Shown piece by piece: positions 1 to 8,825 of a DNA stretch of 64,000 nt. The position numbers were made by a program, and so were the translations under genes. Position 1 is the first letter of the stretch; every line of letters starts with the position of its first letter. Origin of the DNA: an uncultured Prevotellaceae bacterium (GTDB lineage Bacteria > Bacteroidota > Bacteroidia > Bacteroidales > Muribaculaceae). Under the pieces are notes generated by a model. The model saw only the letters and a program-made list of their open reading frames with translations. It ran no database searches and was not told where the DNA came from. Where the stretch lies: positions 1 through 64,000 of the forward strand of contig CAMVKS010000008.1 of assembly GCA_947167995.1 (NCBI GenBank). The letters run 5' to 3'.

Positions 1-67
1 TGGTTATAAGGCCACAGACCAAGCCAATGCCTAACGCGAGCAGTGCATAAATTCCTATTGACCCCAT
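1..67 (-). CDS. N-terminus of a membrane protein, truncated by window edge (MGSIGIYALLALGIGLVCGLIT...)
   Basis: Reverse-strand ATG at 65-67 followed by an uninterrupted hydrophobic reading frame to position 1. Confidence 0.45.
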   Translation of the reverse strand, partial: MGSIGIYALLALGIGLVCGLIT

Positions 68-188
68 AATTTTAAAAGTTAACAGTTAATATTTTAATTT
101 CTCGGTTGGACTACGCCAACGTTTTTTTAAGTTCTAATTTTAAGTGAATCGGCATTGAGAATTGGCTCTCTCCTCTCACTCTCCTCTC

Positions 189-659
189 TCACTCTTCTCG
201 TGCGATTTCACACTGGCACATCTCGCGGTATTCTTCCCAGTCGGGATCTTCCTCGGCGTGGAAGGTGAGAGGGAGCTGCTCGTCGATGGTGCTCAGTGCC
301 TTGTTGAGCATCGCCTGGAACGACTTGAGAGTTACAGCGTAGAACACCCAGTTGCGCTCGCCTGCGCCGGTGTAGATTCCTGTCATCACTGCCACCGGGT
401 CCCGCCGCATCGACTCTTGCAGCGCATCAGTGACCGTCTCCATCAATCGGGAAGTGTGGTAGTTGGGCATTCCTCCCGAGTCGGGCTCATAGAGCCATGT
501 CATCTCGATGCGGAATTTGTAACGCCCTGTCGCTATCACATTGTCGAGCGACCTGCGTCCGGTGACCATGACTGTGCGCCCCTCGCTGTCCTCGCTGGGA
601 GCCGTCCACCAGTCTTCGCTTATGTTCAATTTTGCCATATATGCTTTAAAAATCGCCAC
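189..659 (-). CDS. DUF695-like hypothetical protein
   Basis: 156 aa ORF; N-terminal EDWWTAPSEDSEGRTVMVTG pattern and overall size resemble DUF695 proteins. Confidence 0.7.
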   Translation of the reverse strand: MAIFKAYMAKLNISEDWWTAPSEDSEGRTVMVTGRRSLDNVIATGRYKFRIEMTWLYEPDSGGMPNYHTSRLMETVTDALQESMRRDPVAVMTGIYTGAGERNWVFYAVTLKSFQAMLNKALSTIDEQLPLTFHAEEDPDWEEYREMCQCEIAREE

Positions 660-848
660 AAGATAGTCATTTTTTTGTAATTTTCAAATAAAATCTTGAA
701 AAATCTTGTTGTTTGCACAATATTTCTTGCAATTTGACGTTTTGGGCGGGTGCTAATTGGGCTAATTAGACCGATTGGGCAACTACTAAAAAAGGCAGAG
801 GTGCTGTTAGGGGCACCTCTGCGATGGTAGTTGAATGTGAGATGAGTG

Positions 849-2309
849 TTATTTCTTCACTGGCACTTCCTCGAGAGCTTTAACAAGCAGTTTCCAGAAT
901 GGCTCGGCTGCTGGAATGTAGGCGCGCTCGATGGTGGTGTGCGGGCTCTTCAGAGTTGGTCCGAAGCTCACCACATCCATGTGTGGATACTTGCCCAGGA
1001 TGATTGAGCACTCCAGACCGGCATGGTCAACTTGCACGATGCCGTCTTCCTTGAAGAGCTTCTTGTAGATGTCGAGCAGCATGTGCAGTGCCTCGCTGTC
1101 GGGGTTGGGGTCCCAGCCAATGTAATCACCACCGGTCTCAACCTTGAAGTCGGCGAGGTGGAAGCAAGTCATGAGCATCTTCACGATGTAGTCCTTCATG
1201 TCCTCGCGTGCCGAGCGAGCGAGAATCTTAACCGCTGCCTTGCCGTCCTCGATGTCGATGATAGCGAGGTTGCTGGAAGTCTCAACCACGTTGGGATAAG
1301 CAGGGATGAAGCGAACCACACCGTCGTGGCATGCATAGAGTGCACGCAGGATTGTGGTCTGGTCGTCGAGCGCCATCTTCATCTTGGGACGGTCGATCTT
1401 CTTGATGGTGAGGTCAACGTTGTCCTCGATGAGCTTGAACAGGCTCTCGAACTCGGCTTTGAGGTTCTTGATGAGTTTCTTCATGCCCTTGAGGTTGTCT
1501 TCGGGAATGGTCATCACTGTCTCGGCCTTGAATGGGATGGCGTTGCGCATGTTGCCGCCGTGCCAGCTCACGAGGCGAGCCTTGTGGTCCTTGATGGCCA
1601 GTTGAGCCAGGCGAACCATGAGCTTGTTGGCGTTGGCTCGACCTTCATGAATCTCGAGACCGCTGTGACCGCCCTTGAGCCCCTTGAGAGTGATGCGCAC
1701 GGCGATTTCGCCAGCAGTTGTCTTCACCTCGTTGTACTTGCGTGTTGCGGTAACGTCGATACCTCCGGCGCTGCCAATCACAAATTTGCCCCAAGTCTCA
1801 CTGTCGAGGTTGAAGAGGATGTCGCCCTTGAGCTGATTCTTGGGCAGATCGTTGGCACCATACATGCCAGTCTCCTCGTCCTTGGTGATAAGCCCCTCGA
1901 TGGGACCATGCTTGAGAGTTTTGTCCTCCATCACTGCCATGATTGCTGCGATGCCCAGACCGTCGTCGGCTCCCAGAGTGGTTCCGCGAGCTTTGATCCA
2001 GTCGCCGTCGATATATGGCTCGATGGGGTCGGTCTCGAAGTTGTGCTTGCTCTCTGGAGTCTTCTGTGGCACCATGTCCATGTGAGCCTGCATGGTGATG
2101 CACTTGCGGTTCTCCATGCCAGGAGTGGCCGGCTTGCGCATCATGATGTTGCCTGCAGCGTCTTGGAACGCCTCAACGCCAACTCTCTTGGCGAAGTCGA
2201 GGAGGTACTGCTGAATTTTCTCTACATGTCCCGATGGACGTGGAACTTGCGTGAGCGCATAGAAGTTGCGCCAGATGCATTGCGGTTGAAGTTTTTCGAT
2301 TTCGTTCAT
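849..2309 (-). CDS. pepD: Aminoacyl-histidine dipeptidase (M20 peptidase)
   Basis: 486 aa; MQAHMDMVPQK, GTTLGADDGLGIA, DEETGMYGA and GGHSGLEIHEGRANAN motifs of PepD. Confidence 0.93.
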   Translation of the reverse strand: MNEIEKLQPQCIWRNFYALTQVPRPSGHVEKIQQYLLDFAKRVGVEAFQDAAGNIMMRKPATPGMENRKCITMQAHMDMVPQKTPESKHNFETDPIEPYIDGDWIKARGTTLGADDGLGIAAIMAVMEDKTLKHGPIEGLITKDEETGMYGANDLPKNQLKGDILFNLDSETWGKFVIGSAGGIDVTATRKYNEVKTTAGEIAVRITLKGLKGGHSGLEIHEGRANANKLMVRLAQLAIKDHKARLVSWHGGNMRNAIPFKAETVMTIPEDNLKGMKKLIKNLKAEFESLFKLIEDNVDLTIKKIDRPKMKMALDDQTTILRALYACHDGVVRFIPAYPNVVETSSNLAIIDIEDGKAAVKILARSAREDMKDYIVKMLMTCFHLADFKVETGGDYIGWDPNPDSEALHMLLDIYKKLFKEDGIVQVDHAGLECSIILGKYPHMDVVSFGPTLKSPHTTIERAYIPAAEPFWKLLVKALEEVPVKK

Positions 2310-2497
2310 AGTTGTTTTGTGTAATAGTATAATTAGCTAACAGTATTATCAATGCTACAAAGATAACACATTTGTTGTAGATTGCACAAAAAATTCACAA
2401 GAAAAAACAACTATTGATGAATGTGAACATTATATATATTTTTTGCATAACAAAAAAAATGTGATTATTTTTGCATAATTAAAAAACCAAGACAATC

Positions 2498-3223
2498 ATG
2501 AAAATTCTTAACCGCCATTTGTTGATATTGCTGCTGCTTGCACCTTTGTTCATTTCCTGCAACAGCGATGGGGAATATGTAAAGCGCGGCAACAGCATCT
2601 GTTTTTCCTACTGGACGTTCAGCTTCGGGACCAGATATGACACATTGCCCGAGGTCGATGTCGAGAAATTCAAGAGCGTTGAGAACTGGCTCGGCCATGA
2701 CGGCAGGCATGTCTATTTCAAGGCCAAACTTGTGCCTGGCGTTGACGTGTCGACACTCAAAGCCAGCAAGTACCCTCTGTTCCACGACAAGAACGACTAT
2801 TACTACATGAATGTGCCGCTTCACGTGACGCATGTCGATGCCTTTGTGGTGCTCGAGAGCAACGAAGACGACATCTGGGCAAAAGATAGCAGGTATGCCT
2901 ACTATGACAGCATTCGCATCAGCACCGTGGACGTGAAGTCGTTCAAGGTGAAGGCATGGAACACGGCTATCGACAGCAAGTATGTGTACCGCTATGGGAA
3001 GGTGCTGCCGCTTGCCGACCCCGAGACCTACGAAGAAGAATGGAAAGGCGTTTACAGCCGCGACAAGGCCCACATCTGGTATATGGGCGACTTGCTCGAG
3101 GATGTCGACTATGCGACATTCACCGTAGATGGCGACGATGCCCACGACAAGTACGGCCATTTCTACCGTGGCGAGCGCGTGAGCGACGAGAAATGGAAAG
3201 AGATTATGGAGCAGAATAAGTAG
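2498..3223 (+). CDS. DKNYY-family lipoprotein
   Basis: Lipobox-like LLAPLFISC; HDKNDYYYMN and AIDSKYVYRYGKVL repeats typical of DKNYY proteins. Confidence 0.75.
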   Translation: MKILNRHLLILLLLAPLFISCNSDGEYVKRGNSICFSYWTFSFGTRYDTLPEVDVEKFKSVENWLGHDGRHVYFKAKLVPGVDVSTLKASKYPLFHDKNDYYYMNVPLHVTHVDAFVVLESNEDDIWAKDSRYAYYDSIRISTVDVKSFKVKAWNTAIDSKYVYRYGKVLPLADPETYEEEWKGVYSRDKAHIWYMGDLLEDVDYATFTVDGDDAHDKYGHFYRGERVSDEKWKEIMEQNK

Positions 3224-3255
3224 AGAGTGATAGCGCGTTGGGCAAGTAAAGTAAA

Positions 3256-3286
3256 AGCCCCCGGAAGTGGCGAACTTTCGGGGGCT
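3256..3286. terminator. Bidirectional rho-independent-like terminator between convergent genes
   Basis: AGCCCCCGGAAG...CTTTCGGGGGCT hairpin followed by T-rich tract. Confidence 0.7.
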
Positions 3287-3311
3287 ATGTTTTTAGGCTT
3301 CAGGACCTGGT

Positions 3312-6300
3312 TTATTGGAAAGCGTTCTCGCTCAGTCCCTTGCCGCCAATGGCGAGGTCCTTCATGTAGTTGGGAACAGGCTTGCCAAGGTACTTGTCGA
3401 CATAGAGCTTGGCAAGATACTGACCGAGCATGAAGCCGTGGCCACGCAAGCCGGTGAGCAATCCCACCTCGGGGTCGATGATGTAGCGTGGCTCGATATA
3501 GTAGCCGGCCCAAACGGCATGGAAGCCTACCTGTGCCAGGTTTGGAATCCATTGTGCAAACATCTCGCTCACGATCTTGAGGAATGCCTCGCTGTTGTAT
3601 TTGAGGTTCTGTCGTGCCTCGTAGGGGTCGCAGTCGGGTGACGCACAACCAATGATTTGGCCTGTGTGCAGGAACTGCTGCCCATAGACGGCGTTGAAGC
3701 CCTTGTAATGACGTCGGTCGATAATCATGTCGAGCGAGTCGCCGTTCACTCCCAAGTTAGGCAGACGGCGTGTGATGAAAGCCTGGTGCTTGACTGGATA
3801 GAGCTGAGTGTCGATGCCCAGCATGTCGGTAAACTTCTCCGAGCCCCATCCCATGGCGTTGACAAAGTGGTCGCAGGTGTACTCCACATAGTGCTTGTCG
3901 TGACGTCGCACGAGCACGCGGTATTTATCGCCCACTTTCTCCACATGCAGCACCTCGCAGTCCTCGAGCACCTCGCCGCCATGCTGCTTGCCCACTGTGC
4001 GCACATAGTCGATAGTGCGTCCTGGTGTGGCTTGCCAGCAATTTTCTGAAATCAGCGCGTGGCTGTAGATGTTGTCGTTGGGGTTCCAGTAAGGCGAAAT
4101 CACCTTGGTGAAGTCTTTGCGATCAATCATATAGGCCTCGCTCCAAGCGCGTGAGGCGTCGAGCGAGCGGTAGGTGGCGTCGTCGTGCACGAGATTGACA
4201 TAGCGTGTCATCTTCAGGTCGATGTTGCAGTGCTCCTGGTCGTCGCGGAAGATTTCCAGGTTGTGCATCGCGATGTCGCTGATGTCGGGGTTGGAGAACG
4301 CTGGACGGCCTCCACCGATGCAGCGCCATGTCGAGCCGCGGTCGTAGTTGACCAGGACGACGCGCTTGCCAGCCTCGGCAAAGTAGCGGAATGCCGCGCT
4401 GCCTGCCATGCCACCACCGGCTACAAGGATTTCGGTCTCGGCTTTATCAATCACCGAGCCATGCTCGAAGATGAAGGTCTCGCGGGTCTCGCCATTGTAG
4501 ACGTCGCCTAAGGTCACCTGGTTGGCGAGTGGAGCGCGCGGTGTGCTGTCGCCAGTGACCTCAATGCCATGGGCACGCAGGATTTGCTTAGCGCGCGACA
4601 CGCAACGCTTGCCGCGGCAAGGTCCCATACCCATGCGGGTGGTGTGCTTGAGCTCGTCGACCGAGATGTACTTGCGGTCGCCAATGACCGCCAGCAGGGT
4701 CTTCACGTCCACATCCTCGCAGTGGCACACGAATGCTTTGCCTTCCTCTGAATCGGTGAGAGGACGCAGGTTCAATGGCTCGGGATAGCGCTCCTTGAGG
4801 ATGAAGCCGTTCACTTGGTTCAGGTCATCGACCTTAGCGACTTTAACTCGGGCGACATTGGTCTTGTTGTCTTTCTTGAGCACTTTCTCGATGGTGCCCT
4901 CTCCCACCTTGGCACCGTTGTCGTCGACGAGGAACACTTCTTTGCCCTCTTCAACGTCATATTCTACTGGCAGGAACACCACATTCTTGCGCTTGTCGTA
5001 GCCGAAGATTGCCAAGCCTGGGCAGTGATTCACGCACTGCATGCAACCTATACACTTGTTGTAATCGACCATTGGCACCGACGATGTGGTGGGCTTGCTG
5101 ATAGCGCCCTGAGGGCAAGAGAATGTACAAGGGTTACATGCGAAGCCGTAGAGGCAGTTTATCTTCACGTATGGTTTGGCAGCCATGCGCTCCTCGTCGG
5201 GGATGCGGGGCTCGTCGAGCAGACGCACTGGGCGCTGCTGTGAGTCGATATACTGGCGGGATACCTCGAGGTAGTCCTCATAGGGGAAGCGCAAGCCCAT
5301 CTCCTGAGCCACCTCATAGGCCACCTGCTTGCCACGGAGCACGGCACTGGTACCCTCGCCAATGCGAACGGCATCGCCAGCGCCATAGACGTTGCGGCCA
5401 AATACCGAGCGGCCCTTAACGAGCAGTTGGTTGTCGGGGATAAGACCAGTACAGATGTTGATGATGTCGATGTCGTCAATCACCTGCTCGGTGCCGGGAA
5501 TGGGCTGGAAGTTGCGGCACTCGGCGATTACGGCTCCTGTGACACCCGTGTAGTCCTCGTTGGGAATAGCGCGGATGAGCACGTGTGAGGTCATGATGGG
5601 GATGCCCAAGCGGCGCACGCGGTTGGCTTGCACGGGGAATCCGCCCTCATGGTCCATACCCTCGATGATGGCCTTGATGGTCGCGCCTGCCTGCATGGCC
5701 TGATAGCTGGTGAGGTAGCCAATGTTACCGGCGCCCACTGTGAGCACGCGCTTGCCAAGTAGTGTGTGCTCCTGGTTCATCATCTTCTGGAACACGGCAG
5801 CGGTGTAGACGCCAGGCACGTCATCGTTCTCAAATACTGGCATGAAGGGAACAGCACCAGTTGCCACTACCAGATGGTCGGCATCGATGTAGCTCACCTC
5901 CTGGGTGACGATGTTCTTCAGGGCGATGCGGCGGCCTTCGAGCAGGTCCCACACGGTGTTGTTGAGCAAGATGCCGTCGTGGTTGTCGCCGGCGAGAGTC
6001 TTGGCGATGTCGAAACCACGCATGCCACCAAACTTCTGCTCCTTCTCAAAGAAGAAGAACTGGTGGGTCTGCATATTGAATTGACCACCCTCGGTCGCGT
6101 TGTTGTCTACCACAATATTAGGTATTCCTAATGCAGTGAGCTGCTCACGACAGGCCAGTCCCGCAGGACCACCGCCGATGATGGCTACTGTGGTCTTATA
6201 AATTTTTGTCTCACTGGCTGCACGTGCCTTGCCCTCGGGCATGTAGTCCTTGGGAATCTCTCGCACCTCTTTCACTCCGTCAACACTTGTGATGCAGATG

Positions 6301-6533
6301 CGTCGCACCTGTCCGTCGACAAGCATCTCGCAGGCACCGCACTTGCCTATACCACACTCTAAGCTGCGGTTGCGCCCGCTGGTGCTGTGGCTGTGCACGA
6401 TTAGTCCTGCTTGATGAAGTGCGGCAGCAATGGTTTTGCCTTTCTGGCCGCGAACGATTCTTCCTTCAAATTGGAATTCGACGAATTCTTCTTTTGGAAG
6501 GTCGAGAATTGGGTGATTTTCAATTTTATACAT
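3312..6533 (-). CDS. Multidomain FAD/NAD(P) oxidoreductase: 2Fe-2S + pyridine-nucleotide disulphide-type oxidoreductase + 4Fe-4S + BFD-like 2Fe-2S + DAO-type FAD oxidoreductase (HcnABC-like fusion)
   Basis: CGIGKCGACEMLVDG (2Fe-2S), VAIIGGGPAGLAC, CNPCTFSCPQGA / CIGCMQCVNHCPG (4Fe-4S), CHCEDV...GPCRGKRC (BFD-like), ILVAGGGMAGSAAF (DAO) in one ORF. Confidence 0.85.
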   Translation of the reverse strand: MYKIENHPILDLPKEEFVEFQFEGRIVRGQKGKTIAAALHQAGLIVHSHSTSGRNRSLECGIGKCGACEMLVDGQVRRICITSVDGVKEVREIPKDYMPEGKARAASETKIYKTTVAIIGGGPAGLACREQLTALGIPNIVVDNNATEGGQFNMQTHQFFFFEKEQKFGGMRGFDIAKTLAGDNHDGILLNNTVWDLLEGRRIALKNIVTQEVSYIDADHLVVATGAVPFMPVFENDDVPGVYTAAVFQKMMNQEHTLLGKRVLTVGAGNIGYLTSYQAMQAGATIKAIIEGMDHEGGFPVQANRVRRLGIPIMTSHVLIRAIPNEDYTGVTGAVIAECRNFQPIPGTEQVIDDIDIINICTGLIPDNQLLVKGRSVFGRNVYGAGDAVRIGEGTSAVLRGKQVAYEVAQEMGLRFPYEDYLEVSRQYIDSQQRPVRLLDEPRIPDEERMAAKPYVKINCLYGFACNPCTFSCPQGAISKPTTSSVPMVDYNKCIGCMQCVNHCPGLAIFGYDKRKNVVFLPVEYDVEEGKEVFLVDDNGAKVGEGTIEKVLKKDNKTNVARVKVAKVDDLNQVNGFILKERYPEPLNLRPLTDSEEGKAFVCHCEDVDVKTLLAVIGDRKYISVDELKHTTRMGMGPCRGKRCVSRAKQILRAHGIEVTGDSTPRAPLANQVTLGDVYNGETRETFIFEHGSVIDKAETEILVAGGGMAGSAAFRYFAEAGKRVVLVNYDRGSTWRCIGGGRPAFSNPDISDIAMHNLEIFRDDQEHCNIDLKMTRYVNLVHDDATYRSLDASRAWSEAYMIDRKDFTKVISPYWNPNDNIYSHALISENCWQATPGRTIDYVRTVGKQHGGEVLEDCEVLHVEKVGDKYRVLVRRHDKHYVEYTCDHFVNAMGWGSEKFTDMLGIDTQLYPVKHQAFITRRLPNLGVNGDSLDMIIDRRHYKGFNAVYGQQFLHTGQIIGCASPDCDPYEARQNLKYNSEAFLKIVSEMFAQWIPNLAQVGFHAVWAGYYIEPRYIIDPEVGLLTGLRGHGFMLGQYLAKLYVDKYLGKPVPNYMKDLAIGGKGLSENAFQ

Positions 6534-6914
6534 AATAAATGGTTTTATGGTTTGTTGGTTTTTTGTTCAGATTATGTGTATTGGCAATAGTGTAGTAAAC
6601 AATAATAAATTCTCAAAATATAGGCACATGAGAATATATAAATTTGCACAAAGATAACATAATTTTGTGTATTTCGTATGAAACTACTAAAATTATTGAG
6701 AAATTTTAACGACAATGGGGGAGATGGCAGCGGGCTTAGTAAGTGTTAAGTTATAAGTTGTAAGTGTTAAGTGAGGCCGCGTCGCAAGCGATTTCATTCA
6801 GACTTATGTGCCTTTTGATAATCAAAAAGCGAGTTAAGGTACAAACTTACCGACCTTTTCTGTCTTTTCTATGGGAACTTTTAAAAAAAGAGCAACCCTA
6901 AGATTGCTCTTTGC

Positions 6915-6931
6915 TGGTGCGCCTGATAGGA
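6915..6931 (-). repeat. Partial tRNA-Leu 3' end (attL-like), TGGTGCGCCTGATAGGA
   Basis: 17-bp exact copy of the tRNA-Leu 3' end at 11170-11186, same orientation. Confidence 0.75.
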
Positions 6932-7105
6932 GTGAGAAGTTGCACAATAAAAAACAACAAGACATAACAACTGTTCATTTTCAGGCATTTGAAGTGTCTC
7001 AAAATATCTTATTGTGTCATAAAATGTCATGAACTGCAAAAAAAGGGGGAGCGCACGCTCCCCCATGTCATAGTACAATACAATAGAAAAATAATTGTGG
7101 AAAAA

Positions 7106-7137
7106 TTTGGATATTTTATAATAAATGCTTAATTTTG
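7106..7137 (+). promoter_or_regulatory. Bacteroidota sigma promoter for XRE-ImmA-PIN operon
   Basis: TTTG (7106-7109), N20, TAATTTTG (7130-7137). Confidence 0.75.
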
Positions 7138-7178
7138 CCACACAATTAAACCGTTAATCATATTTATTTCTATTTATT

Positions 7179-7514
7179 ATGGCAGAAAGTATAGGGGAGA
7201 ACCTAAAAAGATTAAGAGCTGCCAACAATTTCACTCAAGGACAAGTGGCAAAGTACTTGGGAATTTCAATTTCTATGTATCAAGCTATTGAGGCTGGAAC
7301 AAGAACAGCTCAATTAAAGTATCTGGAAAAATTAAGCAGCTTGTTTGGATTTGAATTGAGCATGATAACCTCCCCCGACAAAGATGTCGTAGAAAATATG
7401 CTCATGTGTGCCTTCAGGGTAGATGGTTTAACCACCGAAGACTTGAACCAAGTTGCCTCTTTTAAAGAGATTGTTTTGAATGATTTAAAATTAAATCGTA
7501 TTATCGCTCAATGA
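7179..7514 (+). CDS. XRE-family HTH transcriptional regulator / putative antitoxin
   Basis: IGENLKRLRAANNFTQGQVAKYLGISISMYQAIEAGTRTAQLKYLEKLSSLF, a classical HTH_3. Confidence 0.92.
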   Translation: MAESIGENLKRLRAANNFTQGQVAKYLGISISMYQAIEAGTRTAQLKYLEKLSSLFGFELSMITSPDKDVVENMLMCAFRVDGLTTEDLNQVASFKEIVLNDLKLNRIIAQ

Positions 7515-8230
7515 AAAAACTAACAGTAGAAGCAGTCGAAAGGCTTGCAGGCAAATTCAGGACAGAGGCTCAACTGAGCCAGTTTGAGCCTCTAAACTGT
7601 CATTCCGTACTTCAGAGCAAGAATATATTGACGGTGTTTAGGCCACTTTCTGCTAATGTAGGAGGGGTATCAATAATGAGCCCTGATAGGTGTTGGAGAT
7701 ATATGCTTGTTAACAGCAGTCGACCTATTGGCCGTCAACGCTTCACTATTGCTCACGAATTGTATCATCTCTTCTATGACGATAATTTAGAGCCACATTT
7801 ATGTTTTGAAGATAATGGACACAAGAACCCTCGTGAGGCTTCCGCTGACTTGTTTGCCTCAGCATTGTTGATGCCCAAAGATGGCATTATATCCAACATC
7901 CCAGATGATGAGTTGCGTCGAAACCAAATCTCGCTTGCCACCATTATGAGACTTGAACAGTATTTCGGCGTGTCACATCAAGCTTTGTGTTATAGGTTAA
8001 AAAGGCTCAAACTTATCAACGAAAGCTATTTACAGCAGTTACTGGCAATAAGTCCTTCCAGAACTGCATGGGAGTTTGGCTATAGTACAAAAATTTATGA
8101 CGATGGAGATGGGCGTAAAACTGTGCTTGGTGATTTTATCGCAAAAGCCAAAGTGTTGTTTGATGAAGAGCGCATTTCCGAGGGACATTACATGGAACTG
8201 ATGAATCTTGTTGACGATGGAGAAAGTTAA
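7511..8230 (+). CDS. ImmA/IrrE-family metallo-endopeptidase
   Basis: RQRFTIAHELYHLFYDD (HExxH), EASADLFASALLMPK; overlaps preceding stop (ATGA). Confidence 0.93.
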   Translation: MKKLTVEAVERLAGKFRTEAQLSQFEPLNCHSVLQSKNILTVFRPLSANVGGVSIMSPDRCWRYMLVNSSRPIGRQRFTIAHELYHLFYDDNLEPHLCFEDNGHKNPREASADLFASALLMPKDGIISNIPDDELRRNQISLATIMRLEQYFGVSHQALCYRLKRLKLINESYLQQLLAISPSRTAWEFGYSTKIYDDGDGRKTVLGDFIAKAKVLFDEERISEGHYMELMNLVDDGES

Positions 8231-8729
8231 GATTGTTCTTGATGCTGATGTGATTATTCATTTCAGTAAGGCTGGCCGTTTATCCATTTTGCCTGATATT
8301 TTACCTGAATATGATTATATTGTGCTCGACTACGTGCGTGACGAACTCAGAGGTGACGCTAAAGAGCAGATGGATAAGATAGAAGCATGGATGAAAAAGA
8401 TTAAAACTATACCTTTTGTTCCACATGGAGAAATGATGCGAGAGTACATTCTGCTAAACAAAACCAAAGGTAAAGGCGAGAGCGCTTGCATGGCTTATTG
8501 TCGGTTTACTAATAACGTAATTGGCAGCAGCAATCTTAAAGACATCAAGGATTATTGCATACTAAACAAAATTGCCTATCTCACCACCACCGACTTCCTG
8601 TATTATGCATATACTCGCAAAATCCTGACAAAGAAAGATTGCGAAGATTTTGTGAGTGCTGTGCTGGCCAAAGGCAGCCGTATTCCGCAGATTGATATCA
8701 CAACATATACTCCAAACACACTTATTTGA
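8217..8729 (+). CDS. PIN-like domain protein, putative RNase toxin
   Basis: VKIVLDADVIIHFSKAGRLSILPDIL ... GKGESACMAYC ... acidic PIN-like pattern. ATG at 8217 preferred over the TTG start of the ORF track; overlaps the upstream CDS by 14 nt. Confidence 0.72.
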   Translation: MEKVKIVLDADVIIHFSKAGRLSILPDILPEYDYIVLDYVRDELRGDAKEQMDKIEAWMKKIKTIPFVPHGEMMREYILLNKTKGKGESACMAYCRFTNNVIGSSNLKDIKDYCILNKIAYLTTTDFLYYAYTRKILTKKDCEDFVSAVLAKGSRIPQIDITTYTPNTLI

Positions 8730-8825
8730 AGTAAATAACAATCATCGAATTAATATTAATTAAGTGATTCCCAAATTAAAAGGATAATTAGAAAGAACTA
8801 ATATCAGGTATAATATTGCTTTCAT

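Noticed and set aside
1023-2324. Long + strand ORF (433 aa) opposite pepD, and similar long antisense ORFs opposite secA (24060-25277, 25341-26450), addB-like (20335-21462), pepT (21727-22785) and others
   Set aside because: Mirror frames of strongly biased, GC-richer coding sequence; translations are Val/Leu/His-rich without recognisable domains, and the opposite strand encodes a convincing family member.
6881-7141. 86-aa minus-strand ORF at the island left end
   Set aside because: Crosses the attL-like repeat, a terminator hairpin and a promoter; no domain signal.
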